Positions 43,161 through 52,007 of a stretch of 64,000 bases of DNA are shown here, piece by piece. Origin of the DNA: Caldilinea sp. CFX5 (lineage in GTDB: Bacteria; Chloroflexota; Anaerolineae; Caldilineales; Caldilineaceae); the NCBI GenBank assembly GCA_021405325.1, contig QWII01000043.1, positions 62,001 through 126,000 of the forward strand, in the 5' to 3' direction. The first letter of the stretch is position 1. Each line of letters begins with the position of its first letter. The notes beneath the pieces were generated by a model. It was not told where the DNA came from and searched no databases. It saw only the letters and a program-made list of their open reading frames with translations. The translations under genes were made by a program, and so were the position numbers.

Positions 43161-44761
43161 TATCGCGGTGAATTGGCAAAATCCTCAAACCACCACACCC
43201 GTACCTGGGCATTGCCGGTGCGTTCATAATACTCGACCCGCACCGTATGGATGCCGGCGCCCACTGCATAAAAGCGATTGGTCAAATCATTATAGCCATC
43301 TCGCCAGCCGTCGATCACTAGTTGATCGTTGAGGTAGACGCGCACGCCGTCATCGGCAATGGCGCGGAAGATATAGGTGGCTGAGTTGAAGCGGAATTGC
43401 CCCACCCAGCGCGCCGACCAGGTATCCGCCCCTAAACGTGACGGCAACGGGGAACTATTCTCCCAGTCATAGTCGAGCGGGTTGATCATGCGCGCTTCCA
43501 ATTGGCCAAAGACCGCCGGTCCGCTGAGGGTGACGCCGTCATAATAGGTTGCCTCCCACTCCGGGAACGCGGTGATGTATTCCGTCAGAAAGCGCAGAGT
43601 CGCCAGGCCGGTGGCCTCGTAGTACTCAATGCGCAAGGTATGAACACCCCGCAGGTAGCGACCAACAGTATAGGTGCGATTCTCGGCGCCGTGCCACTCA
43701 TCAATGAGCAATTCATCGTCCAACCAGAAGCGCACCCCATCATCGGCGTCGATAGAGAAGCGATAGAAGCCGTCATTGAAATTGACCTGCCGCTCAAAGC
43801 GCGCCGAAAAACCATCGGCCGGCATGTCGGCGATGGGGGGATTGGCAACCCAGTTGAAGTTGATCGTCGGCGCTTCTTGCACCGCAACCGGCGTTCCTTG
43901 AAGGGTCCGATTGTTAAAGTAGCTGGCTCGCCAGGCGCCGGCTGGGGGTGGGACAGGCGTCGCGGTCGGCGGCAGACGGGTCGGCGTGGGCGTCACCGTG
44001 GGGGTCGGCGTAATGACCACAATGATGGTGGGTTCCGTAATCGGCAGCGTCGAGGTATCACCATTCACATCCACCAAGCGCCAGTCGATCCACCCGCGCA
44101 CCGTTGCGCTGCATTGCAATTCCAACCAGGTAGTCGTGCGATTGCGCCCCACCACTGTGCAACGCTGATCGCGCACGACTTGACCGGCGTTGGCATAGCT
44201 GTTGGCCGGCCCTGTGCGCAAATTGACCAGATCAAACTTTACCTTCGCTACCGGCAGCGTAGGATCCGGCGCCTCTGGTGTTGCATTGGCGGACTGAATC
44301 CGGTCCACTACAATCACCAATATGTCTTCCGCCCCCACAATTCGGTAGGATACACCCCAGACCACTGCCGCAATCGGGGGTTCAGTATTGCGCAACGCCG
44401 TGATCTGCTGCTCCACCGCCACCGTGCCACCCACTAAGCCATACGTTAGACCATCATTGGTCAACAAGTAGTTGCCAAAGTTGCGGCCAGTGGCCCGGTG
44501 AATTTGCCCAACCACGCCATTGATCGCTTCGATGCGTTGCCCGGTGATACTCGGGCGTTCGGCGCCGCCGCTAACCACCGGCAAGTAAATCTCAATGGTA
44601 AGCGGGGTGCGCGTCGGTGTTGGCGTTCTGGTTGGCGTCACGGTTTGGGCAGCGGCAACAGTGGTCAGCAGAACCGACACGCCAACCGCCATGATCAAAC
44701 TGGGCCAAAAGCGGTTGAACAACGAAGACAGAGCATGTTGATACAGCAGAGATTGCTTCAT
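43160..44761 (-). CDS. exported SH3-like plus double PA14 surface protein
   Basis: 533 residues. A signal helix (LIMAVGVSVLLTTVAAAQ) is followed by a Thr/Pro linker, a conserved domain of unknown identity (about 60-160, RIEAINGVVGQIHR...), a bacterial SH3-like domain (about 180-245; VNLRTGPANSYANAGQV), another TPTP linker and two PA14 domains (about 290-405 and 410-530; FNDGFYRFSIDADDGVRFWL; LNDQLVIDGWRDG). PA14 domains usually bind carbohydrates. It is probably secreted or surface-displayed. ATG 44761 gives the signal peptide directly; the longer frame adds an unlikely extension. Confidence 0.88.
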   Translation of the reverse strand: MKQSLLYQHALSSLFNRFWPSLIMAVGVSVLLTTVAAAQTVTPTRTPTPTRTPLTIEIYLPVVSGGAERPSITGQRIEAINGVVGQIHRATGRNFGNYLLTNDGLTYGLVGGTVAVEQQITALRNTEPPIAAVVWGVSYRIVGAEDILVIVVDRIQSANATPEAPDPTLPVAKVKFDLVNLRTGPANSYANAGQVVRDQRCTVVGRNRTTTWLELQCSATVRGWIDWRLVDVNGDTSTLPITEPTIIVVITPTPTVTPTPTRLPPTATPVPPPAGAWRASYFNNRTLQGTPVAVQEAPTINFNWVANPPIADMPADGFSARFERQVNFNDGFYRFSIDADDGVRFWLDDELLIDEWHGAENRTYTVGRYLRGVHTLRIEYYEATGLATLRFLTEYITAFPEWEATYYDGVTLSGPAVFGQLEARMINPLDYDWENSSPLPSRLGADTWSARWVGQFRFNSATYIFRAIADDGVRVYLNDQLVIDGWRDGYNDLTNRFYAVGAGIHTVRVEYYERTGNAQVRVWWFEDFANSPR

Positions 44762-44816
44762 ACAGGGCCACCTGAGGGAGTAGTAAAATTGGCGGCAATC
44801 ACCAACCACATTGCCG

Positions 44817-44931
44817 CTAAGTAAAACACATAAAGTCTTCGAAAAGGAAACCAGCTTTTGCCCTCGTGATATACGCTTTTCTGTTGATGGCGAAAAATCT
44901 GGTTTCTAAAGACTTTTTGTCCTTTACTTAG
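44817..44931. repeat. imperfect palindrome upstream of the PA14 gene
   Basis: Left arm 44817-44854 (CTAAGTAAAACACATAAAGT...) and right arm 44899-44931 are inverted with several mismatches over about 33 bp. It lies 56 bp before the PA14 start, so unlike most palindromes here it is on the 5' side. A short GTAGTATACTAC palindrome is nearby (about 45017-45028). Confidence 0.7.
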
Positions 44932-45045
44932 AAAGAATGCCAGCAAGCTGGTCTGTGATTGTAGTCGCAGATTATTAATCATTGCGCAACCCGCACAACG
45001 TGCGGCGTCTCTGACGTGTAGTATACTACAAATTGCGTAGAATTG

Positions 45046-45492
45046 CTAAGCGGAAGAAGAAGAAGTGGTGCGGCTCTGCCGGTTGGTCGAAGAGATGCCG
45101 CTCGCCATTGAGTTGGCCGCCGCCAGCCATCCACTCAAGCGCAACGCACTCCAAAAGAGCAGCGCCGGCCCCAGGAAAACAAAAGCATACCAGCGCCAAC
45201 CAACGCGCCACAGCAGGTAGCGTTTGAGCAACCCCATCACCCCCGCCCGGCCTTCATTCCACCAGACAACAAAGAGCGTGCTCAGCGCCGTGCCAAAGAA
45301 GAGCAGGAGTTGCAGCAGCCCCAGTCCTGGTGGGAGCGGCCCCGGTCGCCACGAGGCAACGATCATCGGGATCGCTCCCAACCAGGAAACGGCAAAGGTA
45401 ATTACAAAGAACGCGGACAGGGAAATGGCCGGTCGGCGGCTTGACGATACCGTTGGTTGCCCATAATGGGTCTCGACCAGGGTCTGTTTCAT
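45046..45492 (-). pseudogene. truncated CPBP-type membrane protease (N-terminal half)
   Basis: 148 residues. The first 120 match the N-terminal halves of the neighbouring CPBP proteins ([46 protein letters not shown]). The sequence then degrades into a Ser/Thr-rich tail, with none of the EExxxR, FxxxH or HxxxN motifs. No matching C-terminal half is found between it and the next gene, so it is most likely a remnant. It starts 21 nt after the beta-lactamase-fold gene. Confidence 0.75.
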
Positions 45493-45512
45493 TGGACGAT
45501 CCTTTCGTATCG

Positions 45513-47120
45513 TTAGTGGTGGTTTCGTAATGGGTTGGGGGCATGACCTGTAACCAAGTGGCGCTGGGCCATTGGCTCCAACTCATTGTCTACGTATCCC
45601 TTGTGGTACACGCGCGGCAAACGCATGAGCCGCAAAACCCCTGTAAACAGCATGAGCAAAGCGAAGAGCCACAGCCATACGCCGAAATCGGGAAACAAGC
45701 GCAGTCCTTCCGCCCACGATTGTGCGCCCAACGCATGGAGTAACAGACGCACACCGACAAGCAAGCTCAACGAGAAGGTTATTTCCCAGAGCACGCGCAG
45801 ACCCACCCGCCACAGCCGCATCTGTCCGGCAGCTTGTTGCCGTCGCAAGCGCTGCTCCCAGTGGGGCAACCGCAAGAAAGACCATAAGGCCAGTGCGAAA
45901 AGGCCGCCCAGCACCGCATCAATCAGGGTATACAGGGTGGGTAAAGGTAGCGCTGTGACCGGCGCCGGTTCCTGCCCGGCCAGCAAGCGGGCAACGCCGG
46001 CCTCGATCTCCCGGAAAGCGACGAACTGGGCCACCATGTTTTGGCTATTCAGGAGCAGCACCGCGCCGCGCCGACTGGCCGGCTCGATGAAAAGCAGCGT
46101 ATGGACATTCGGATGGTCGCCGGCATGGGCGATGACCGGGATGCCGCCTAATGTGGTTGTCCGCCAACCCAAGCCATAGGTATCTTTGCTTGCGCCGATG
46201 GGCGCACCAGGCGCTTGCATCGCAGCGATCCCTTGTGAGGAGAGGAGCGTCGCTGCGCCAAAGCGACCGCCATTGAGTTGGGCAATCAAGAAGTGGGCCA
46301 TGTCCTCAGCGCTGGCGATCAAAAAGCCGGCAGGCATCTGCGGCGCGTCATAAGGGTAATACGTCGGGGCCGGCACACCGAAGAGCCAGTGATACCCCTG
46401 GGCCAGGCCGGCCTGTCTGGCGGCCTGCTCATCGGTAAAACTGCGGTGCATCGCCAGCGGGGCAAAAACATGCTGCTCCATATAGGCGGCGTAGGACTGG
46501 TCGCTGACCCGCTCAATCATATAACCGAGAATGTTATAGTTGCCGCTGCAATAGAAGTGGCGCGCCCCTACCGGCGCATCGAGTTCAATTGTCCGCAATG
46601 CCGCCACAAACCCAGCCAGTGTCGTCGCGCCAAAGCGGCTGTTTTGACAGGCTGCTTCGGGCAGGCCGCTGGTATGATTGAGTAGATGGCGCACCGTGAT
46701 CTGTCGGGAAGCGACCGGATCAGCAACCCGAAAGGTTGGCAGATAGCGCTGCACCGACGCATCCAGTTCCACCTTGCCCGCCTCCACCAACTGTAGCACG
46801 GCCAGCGCCGTCAGCGGTTTGCTCGCTGAGGCTAACACAAAGGGCGTTTGCGCTGTCATGGCGCGGCCACTCTGGTCCGCTTTGCCATAGCCGCCCAAAT
46901 GCACAATCTGCTCCCCCTCGACCACCGCCAGGGCGAGACCGGGCAGGCCATGGCGCTCTACTTGTTCACGGACAAAAGCGTCAATCTGCGCAACATCAAG
47001 CCCATTGTTTTGTTGGGCAGCGGTGAGGGGTTGCACCGTAAAGGCCGCGAGCGTGAAGACGAGTAACCAAACCAAACCGAGCCAACTGAGGGATGGCGGT
47101 GCTGTCGTGAAAGTGAACAT
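45513..47120 (-). CDS. beta-lactamase-fold serine hydrolase with C-terminal membrane domain
   Basis: 535 residues. After a signal helix, the beta-lactamase/class C penicillin-binding fold shows the SxxK nucleophile as SASK, a Tyr in FYCSGNYN at the second motif, and HAGDHPN as third motif. The last 150 residues hold about four membrane helices (TLYTLIDAVLGGLFALALW and on). Homologues are esterases, D-amino-acid peptidases or unknown hydrolases, rarely true lactamases. ATG 47120 is chosen because AAAGGA lies eight bases upstream. It follows three CPBP genes on the same strand. Confidence 0.87.
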   Translation of the reverse strand: MFTFTTAPPSLSWLGLVWLLVFTLAAFTVQPLTAAQQNNGLDVAQIDAFVREQVERHGLPGLALAVVEGEQIVHLGGYGKADQSGRAMTAQTPFVLASASKPLTALAVLQLVEAGKVELDASVQRYLPTFRVADPVASRQITVRHLLNHTSGLPEAACQNSRFGATTLAGFVAALRTIELDAPVGARHFYCSGNYNILGYMIERVSDQSYAAYMEQHVFAPLAMHRSFTDEQAARQAGLAQGYHWLFGVPAPTYYPYDAPQMPAGFLIASAEDMAHFLIAQLNGGRFGAATLLSSQGIAAMQAPGAPIGASKDTYGLGWRTTTLGGIPVIAHAGDHPNVHTLLFIEPASRRGAVLLLNSQNMVAQFVAFREIEAGVARLLAGQEPAPVTALPLPTLYTLIDAVLGGLFALALWSFLRLPHWEQRLRRQQAAGQMRLWRVGLRVLWEITFSLSLLVGVRLLLHALGAQSWAEGLRLFPDFGVWLWLFALLMLFTGVLRLMRLPRVYHKGYVDNELEPMAQRHLVTGHAPNPLRNHH

Positions 47121-47156
47121 AGCTGCTTCCTTTCTCATAGCGGGTGCGCGCTTGCC

Positions 47157-47189
47157 AGACCTTTAGGGTTTCGGAAACCCTAAAGGTCT
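47157..47189. terminator. 15-bp hairpin between CPBP and hydrolase genes
   Basis: Perfect stem AGACCTTTAGGGTTT with the 3-nt loop CGG (47157-47171/47175-47189), 66 nt after the CPBP stop and 37 nt before the hydrolase start. Same stem length, loop size and partial sequence (ACCT..AGG.TTT) as the tandem hairpins at 9153-9255. It may attenuate or end the upstream CPBP transcript. Confidence 0.75.
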
Positions 47190-47254
47190 CTATGGTGACG
47201 CCAACGGCGTAAGCCCCCCTTTATACGATAATTTCTGCCCCTGCCCTAGACGCC

Positions 47255-48184
47255 TTATACGGGCGCCGACTTGTAAGCAAGCCGTCCCTTTGTGACAATG
47301 GTGATAAGCACTGCAACCACCATTGTCACGAGTACAACAAACAGGTTAAGCCAGGATGCCGTAGGTCCAGGAATAAAGAAGGGCGTGATCTGCTGCCCGG
47401 TAATCATATTGAAGGCGCTGTGGAAAAGCCCTACGATCAACACACTGCCGCCGGTGCCGTTGTACAGCCACATAATCAACAACCGGAAGAAGATGGCGAA
47501 CACCGCCGTCAGCCCAATTTGCAGCAGCAGGGTTGGGAACTGGGTGAGCGGGATCGGCTCGTCGCTCATCCAACCGGCGACAAAGTAGGCCGGCAAATGG
47601 ATCAGGGCAAAGAACGGCGCAACCATGATACTCGCCCACAGCGGGCCGTGGCGCGTTTGCCATTGGGCCTGCAGAAACCCCGTCCAAGCGACTTCTTCCG
47701 GCAGATTGATCGAAAGGAACGGCACAACTACACCTGGCAAGAAGACCGTGAAGAGGAGCATCCACTTCTGTGCCACCATCGCCAGCGGGACCAGACCGAC
47801 AAACGGGAGGGCGGCGACGATCACAGCGACAAACAGCCCTAAGAGCGCGATCAGATACCACTGAATGCCAACCTGCCAGCGCAAACTCCGCTGCAACAGA
47901 TCTTGGACGCCAGCTCTGCCGCCGATTGCCGCTGTCACCAGGAAGGCCGGCAGGGCCAACCCCACGAACGAAGCCAACGCATTAAATAATTTGACCGGCA
48001 ACTCGATGGGCAGTACGCCAAACCCCTGCTGTGAAAGGAGCAGGGGAACCAATGTTGCCCAGGCAAAGGTAAAGGCCAGGACGAGGTAGGCTGTTACGGG
48101 ATGGCGGGCCACAAGTCGGCTGAGAGTTGAACGTTGCTCGTGGTGCGTCGCCGCAGCAGGTCGGACAGTTGTGTGTGCAGTCAT
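47255..48184 (-). CDS. CPBP family intramembrane metalloprotease
   Basis: 309 residues, about eight membrane helices. CPBP/CAAX motifs: NLPEEVAWTGFLQ (motif 1, with Thr where Arg is usual), FALIHLPAY (motif 2) and LFHSAFN (motif 3). The family cleaves or processes membrane-bound peptides and proteins, and includes CAAX proteases and bacteriocin-immunity proteins. AAAGGA precedes the ATG. It is third in a run of CPBP genes behind promoter site A. The missing motif 1 Arg may alter activity. Confidence 0.88.
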   Translation of the reverse strand: MTAHTTVRPAAATHHEQRSTLSRLVARHPVTAYLVLAFTFAWATLVPLLLSQQGFGVLPIELPVKLFNALASFVGLALPAFLVTAAIGGRAGVQDLLQRSLRWQVGIQWYLIALLGLFVAVIVAALPFVGLVPLAMVAQKWMLLFTVFLPGVVVPFLSINLPEEVAWTGFLQAQWQTRHGPLWASIMVAPFFALIHLPAYFVAGWMSDEPIPLTQFPTLLLQIGLTAVFAIFFRLLIMWLYNGTGGSVLIVGLFHSAFNMITGQQITPFFIPGPTASWLNLFVVLVTMVVAVLITIVTKGRLAYKSAPV

Positions 48185-48252
48185 GATTTGTATCCTTTCT
48201 TGTCAGGTAGAAAGCGCTCGTTGTAGTGAGCGCTTTTGGGGTAGCGCTGCCA

Positions 48253-49155
48253 CTAGGGCACTGTTTGTTCAGGCTGATACCCTAACCGGCCTTTGGTCAG
48301 GACGATAGTCAACAAGGCGCTGACCACAATGACGATGGTGACGGCTTGATTGACTTCCTCAGGCAGATTGGGGAGCAATGTGCCCATCCACGCCTGCGTG
48401 CCGTTAAAGGCGGCGTGCATGAGCGAAGCGATCAGGATACTCTGCTGCGCCCCATTAAAAATCCAGGTCCAGATCATGGTAAGGGTCATGATCATGAGCG
48501 TGTTCAGGAGAAACTCGCGCAGGTCGAACGGCCCCAACGCTGGCGGCCCCTGTACCAGCAAGAAGACGGGTAGATGCCAAAGCCCATGCAGCAAGCCAAC
48601 GAGTAAGCTGGTGCGTAAAGGCCCGTAGAGCGGTTGCATATGTGTCTGCGCAAAACCGCGCCACCCGGCTTCTTCGCCCCAGTTGATCAGGGCGGGGAAG
48701 ATCAACACAGCGATCAGGTAGACCGTGAAAAAGGTGGGCCATTGGACAATCAACGCCTGCCACGGCGCCGCGCCCAGCCAAAGCGTCGCCGGGAGCAGAT
48801 AAAGCAGCGGAAAGCCGAACAGAAAGAGCAGATACCATTGCCAGCCGACTCGCCACTGTCCATACCGGCGCAGAAATTGTTTGACACCCCCTTTGCCGTC
48901 ACGGGCCGCCGTGATCACCAGTGCAGCCAGCGTTGGGCCGGCGAAGGAGGCGGCGAGAAAGAGCGCCACATACAACCCAAAAGGTACATGGTAGGGCAGC
49001 AAGCCCAAGCCATCCTGCCCCAAGACCATCGGTGCAAAGAAGAGCCAAGAGCCGACAAAGGCAAGAACAAAAAACGCAACAAAGGGATGACTTGCCAACA
49101 GATTGCGCATCGACACGGAAAAGGTAGCTTTGGGGCTAACGGTGAGGGTAGACAT
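48253..49155 (-). CDS. CPBP family intramembrane metalloprotease
   Basis: 300 residues, about eight membrane helices. All motifs are intact: EEAGWRGF, LLHGLWHLP and LMHAAFN. It shares the N-terminal pattern HPFVAFFVLAFVGSW and the segment GKGGVKQFLRRYGQWRVGWQWY with its neighbours, which marks a local gene family. AAAGGA lies before the ATG, and 20 nt separate it from the upstream CPBP gene. Confidence 0.92.
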   Translation of the reverse strand: MSTLTVSPKATFSVSMRNLLASHPFVAFFVLAFVGSWLFFAPMVLGQDGLGLLPYHVPFGLYVALFLAASFAGPTLAALVITAARDGKGGVKQFLRRYGQWRVGWQWYLLFLFGFPLLYLLPATLWLGAAPWQALIVQWPTFFTVYLIAVLIFPALINWGEEAGWRGFAQTHMQPLYGPLRTSLLVGLLHGLWHLPVFLLVQGPPALGPFDLREFLLNTLMIMTLTMIWTWIFNGAQQSILIASLMHAAFNGTQAWMGTLLPNLPEEVNQAVTIVIVVSALLTIVLTKGRLGYQPEQTVP

Positions 49156-49175
49156 GGGTATTTTTCCTTTCAGAC

Positions 49176-50075
49176 TTATTGACCTTGACTATTTGTACTT
49201 TGATCGCCCAGACGGCCACGGGTGAGCAACAGCACGACCAACATGAGAACGCCAAAGGTAAGGGCGGAAAGCATGTAATATTCGTTCATAAACGGCGCCG
49301 GGTCGCTGGCGCCAAGCAGGTTGGACACCAGACCAGCGGTGGCATTCTGCGCCGCATGAAGCACCATCACCAGGAGAACGCTGCCGTTGGTGGCGTTGTA
49401 GACCCAGGCCAACACAAAGGCGTTGACCATGGTTGCGCCAAACCACAACCCAAAGGTGAACAAGCCGCCCGGTTGAAAGAGGAGATTGGGCAAATGCCAG
49501 CCCGACCAGACCAGACCCAGGAGAAATGTCCCCAACAACGGGCCGTACTTCGCCTGGAAGTGGGGCTGGGCAAAGCCGCGCCAGCCCGGCTCTTCGGCCA
49601 ACCCCGTTGTGATCGTCATGATTGCCACGTAGGGTAAGTAGCGAGTGAAAAGGAGGGGCCACTGTTGCACGAGCGCCTGGAAAGGCCGCATACCGTAGAG
49701 CACACTTTCAGCGATCAACATCAGCAAGGGAATGCCAAAGAGGATGAACAGATACCACTGAAGGCCCACCCGCCACTGCACCAGACTGCGCAGCCATTTC
49801 CCCACACCGGCGCGGCCCTGGGTGATGGCAATGACGGCCAAGGCGCCCACCGCCGGCCCAAAGACAGCGACTTGATTGATTAGCCCGACAATGAACGAGT
49901 CGATGGACACAAAATCAAACTGCACGGCGACGACTATCGCCGCCATGCCAAGCCAGGTCAGACCATAAGCCAGCAGGCCATAGCCCAGCAACGGATGGCG
50001 GCGCAGCCAACCTTTCAGCCCACGCGGTTCCGTGGTTGTGGTGGGCAAATAGGCAGATGTGTGAAGCGTTGTCAT
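49176..50075 (-). CDS. CPBP family intramembrane metalloprotease
   Basis: 299 residues, about eight membrane helices, motifs EEPGWRGF, LVWSGWHLP and LHAAQNA. First gene of the three-CPBP run. ATG 50075 is preferred because AGGAG lies upstream and the protein then begins like the homologue at 52004 (MTTLHTSAYLP versus [11 protein letters not shown]). The longer frame is translated from a GGGGAGGG tandem repeat. Promoter site A lies about 240 nt upstream. Confidence 0.92.
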   Translation of the reverse strand: MTTLHTSAYLPTTTTEPRGLKGWLRRHPLLGYGLLAYGLTWLGMAAIVVAVQFDFVSIDSFIVGLINQVAVFGPAVGALAVIAITQGRAGVGKWLRSLVQWRVGLQWYLFILFGIPLLMLIAESVLYGMRPFQALVQQWPLLFTRYLPYVAIMTITTGLAEEPGWRGFAQPHFQAKYGPLLGTFLLGLVWSGWHLPNLLFQPGGLFTFGLWFGATMVNAFVLAWVYNATNGSVLLVMVLHAAQNATAGLVSNLLGASDPAPFMNEYYMLSALTFGVLMLVVLLLTRGRLGDQSTNSQGQ

Positions 50076-50125
50076 CGGATGTTCTCCTGTGAATGGTAAC
50101 GACCAAGCCACCCCCTCCCAGCCTC

Positions 50126-50215
50126 CCCCAGTTTGGGGGAGGAGCAGACATGGTTCCCTCCCCCAGTTTGGGGGAGGAGCAGACATGGTTCCCTCCCCAA
50201 GCTGGGGAGGGGTAG
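50126..50215. repeat. 35-bp tandem repeat with CCCCAGTTTGGGG hairpins
   Basis: Two identical 35-bp units (50126-50160, 50161-50195), then a diverged partial unit (CCCCAAGCTGGGGAGGGG). Each contains the short hairpin CCCCAGTTTGGGG. It lies in the predicted long leader of the CPBP gene at 49176, between promoter site A and the start codon. Confidence 0.88.
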
Positions 50216-50317
50216 GGTGGGGTTAGTAGTTACTGTAAATGTACATTATGTAAATGACGATAAACCATCAGTTTGCCCTTGGCCCGCTGCTGCTGTGCAT
50301 TCTAGCGATCTACCACC

Positions 50318-50382
50318 AAGATAGCACCTGACGCTCAGGATAGTCTCAGGTAAGGGGATAGGGACTATCAGGAAAGTATCAG
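50318..50382 (-). promoter_or_regulatory. phased CTGATA operator/promoter, site A
   Basis: Minus strand reads CTGATACTTTCCTGATAG, 14 bp, CCTGAGACTATCCTGAG, 10 bp, TATCTT. Half-sites within each box are 11 bp apart, and the -10-like TATCTT is at a fixed distance also seen at sites B and C. No -35 consensus is seen, so activation by a protein bound to the boxes is likely. The first box touches the TGA of the upstream cupin gene. The first downstream gene is the CPBP gene starting at 50075. Confidence 0.72.
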
Positions 50383-50879
50383 TAGTTGTCTTTCACCACG
50401 GGTGGTGGATAAATGCCATACCGTTCACAGAGCGCCGTGATCTGACGCAGATCGGCTGGAGGCCAGGTAGCTTCGCCTTGCTGCAAAGTCGCCAGTTCCG
50501 CCAGGAAACACTCCAAGCCGCTGGGCGCAACGAAGGAGAGGAACATGGCCGGCACCGCTTCTTCATTCGAGAAACGATGCACCAACCCAGGCGGCGCCAG
50601 CACAAAAGAGCCTGGCGGCGCGTGGAAGACCGCTTCTTCCACCTGCACTGTCACTGTCCCCGCCAAGATGTAAAAGCTTTCGCAATAGCTTGCGTGCCAA
50701 TGCAGCGGTGCGCCAACAAAACGGGGCGGGACGTGATATTCGAGCAGCGCCCACGCCCCCGCCGTCTCGGCGCCGCTTGCTTTCACGGTGATCCGTAAAT
50801 CGGCGATGGTGATGCTTTGTCCGGCCCCTGGTTGTTGGACAAGGCCAGCCTTCACCACCCCTGTTGTTGCTGTCATCAT
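50379..50879 (-). CDS. cupin protein with metal-binding histidines
   Basis: 166 residues, one cupin barrel. Motif 1 is PLHWHASYCESFYILAG (two His and a Glu as metal ligands), motif 2 PPGSFVLAPPGLVHRFSN. Related proteins are dioxygenases, isomerases or ligand sensors; a specific role cannot be given. Two adjacent ATGs follow AAAGGAAC. It ends where promoter site A begins. Confidence 0.85.
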   Translation of the reverse strand: MMTATTGVVKAGLVQQPGAGQSITIADLRITVKASGAETAGAWALLEYHVPPRFVGAPLHWHASYCESFYILAGTVTVQVEEAVFHAPPGSFVLAPPGLVHRFSNEEAVPAMFLSFVAPSGLECFLAELATLQQGEATWPPADLRQITALCERYGIYPPPVVKDNY

Positions 50880-51242
50880 CGTTGTTCCTTTCTGTCATTC
50901 GACTAAATAGGACAGTTCCCAGAAGTCCGACTTTTGTATGAAGGTTAGCGAATTGTTTCGGTAATCCTTGGAATTGGTCACGCCGGCGGCGATGACCTAC
51001 AGTTACCGCTTTATTTTCGTAACGTTCATTCAAAAGTCGGACTTCTTCGTCTTGCGTAAGTTCCATAAATCTATTTGACCGTACTGTCATCAGTCTACAG
51101 CGAAAGTGGGGGCCGGTCATCGCCCGAAGGAGCCATTATGGCGAACCAGGAGGATCAATCGCGCGCCAGGCAATGGCTCTCACCAAGAGCCACTGCTTAA
51201 CAGCGTCTGGGTTAGCAGAGGAAAAGCGCGGGTGAAGGGTAA
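50880..51242. repeat. intergenic: 22-bp palindrome between cupin and LuxR remnant
   Basis: Arms 50921-50942 (AGAAGTCCGACTTTTGTATG...) and 51025-51046 are inverted with one mismatch. The loop contains GGTCACGCCGGCGGCGATGACC (about 50977-50998), similar to the inner arm of the element at 63384-63445. After the right arm GTCTTGCGTAAGTTCC (about 51050) echoes the hairpin at 40197-40257. A 20-codon reading frame at 51138-51200 with a ribosome-binding site is too short to call. Confidence 0.8.
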
Positions 51243-52007
51243 TTAACTAAGCACACCCAGCGCATGAGCGCGCGCGGCGGCTTGGGTGCGGCTGGCTACA
51301 TTTAGCTTGGCGAGAATATTGGCCACATGGCGTTTGACGGTATGCGGGCTGAGGACAAGGGTCGCGGCAATCATCTGATTGTTCGCCCCAGCCGCGATCA
51401 GGCGCAGCACTTCGACTTCGCGGATGCTCAGCATCTCGCCTGTCTCGGTGATGGCAATGGGTTGTGGTTCCGGCGGCGCACCCGCCGTCAGGGTTTCTAA
51501 CAAGCGGTTGGCGAGGACAGTGTGACGAGCGTGGGTCACGGCCAGTTGCAATAGCGGTAAGGCCGTCGCGCCTTCCAGCAAGATGCGACCGGGCGCGCCC
51601 TGCGCCGTCACCTCGGCCAACGCGGCGGTTGTCTCGGCCAGGGCGTCGGGGGTCAACCCCATTTTCAAATCAACGGCTGCGAGGAGAATGCGGGCGCTGC
51701 CAAAGTTGTTAAAGATCGGCAGTTCGCTTTCCAGCATGACGGCGCTTTGTAGAAGGCGCTTGGCGGCCGGATAGTGACCCTCGGCCAACGCCAGCAGCCC
51801 CTGAAACATCGTACTCCGCAGGCGTGCAGCAGGATTCGTTTCGGTAGCCTGGAGCGGTTCCAACCGTTCAAACACCCGCCGTGCATCGGCCAGGCGACCA
51901 GACAACCAGCAAGCGCGTCCTAGCATCAAGAGATACCCGGATTGGGCGATGAGATGGATGTCCAACCTTTGATCGGTAAGCTGATCAACCGTAACGCTGC
52001 CCCTCAA
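51243..52007 (-). CDS. truncated MalT-like LuxR regulator (helical repeats plus HTH only)
   Basis: 254 residues. Residues about 20-175 are TPR-like helices as in the C-terminal third of MalT-type regulators. Residues about 190-250 are an intact LuxR helix-turn-helix ([39 protein letters not shown]). The P-loop ATPase domain of about 600 residues is absent. The only available start is TTG overlapping the TGA stop of the CPBP gene upstream, which suggests a deletion fused the genes. It could be a remnant or a constitutive DNA-binding derivative translated by coupling. Confidence 0.78.
   Translation of the reverse strand: MRGSVTVDQLTDQRLDIHLIAQSGYLLMLGRACWLSGRLADARRVFERLEPLQATETNPAARLRSTMFQGLLALAEGHYPAAKRLLQSAVMLESELPIFNNFGSARILLAAVDLKMGLTPDALAETTAALAEVTAQGAPGRILLEGATALPLLQLAVTHARHTVLANRLLETLTAGAPPEPQPIAITETGEMLSIREVEVLRLIAAGANNQMIAATLVLSPHTVKRHVANILAKLNVASRTQAAARAHALGVLS

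Noticed and set aside
45513..47120. Antibiotic-resistance beta-lactamase
   Set aside because: The fold and SxxK are present, but the second motif is altered and a membrane domain follows; the family is mostly esterases and peptidases.
50126..50195. Possible CRISPR or operator array in the CPBP leader
   Set aside because: Two adjacent 35-bp units with internal GGGG/CCCC hairpins and no spacers; simpler as a local tandem duplication of an intergenic repeat.
51138..51200. Twenty-codon reading frame with a ribosome-binding site on the plus strand
   Set aside because: Too short, no conserved feature and no downstream partner; not distinguishable from chance.
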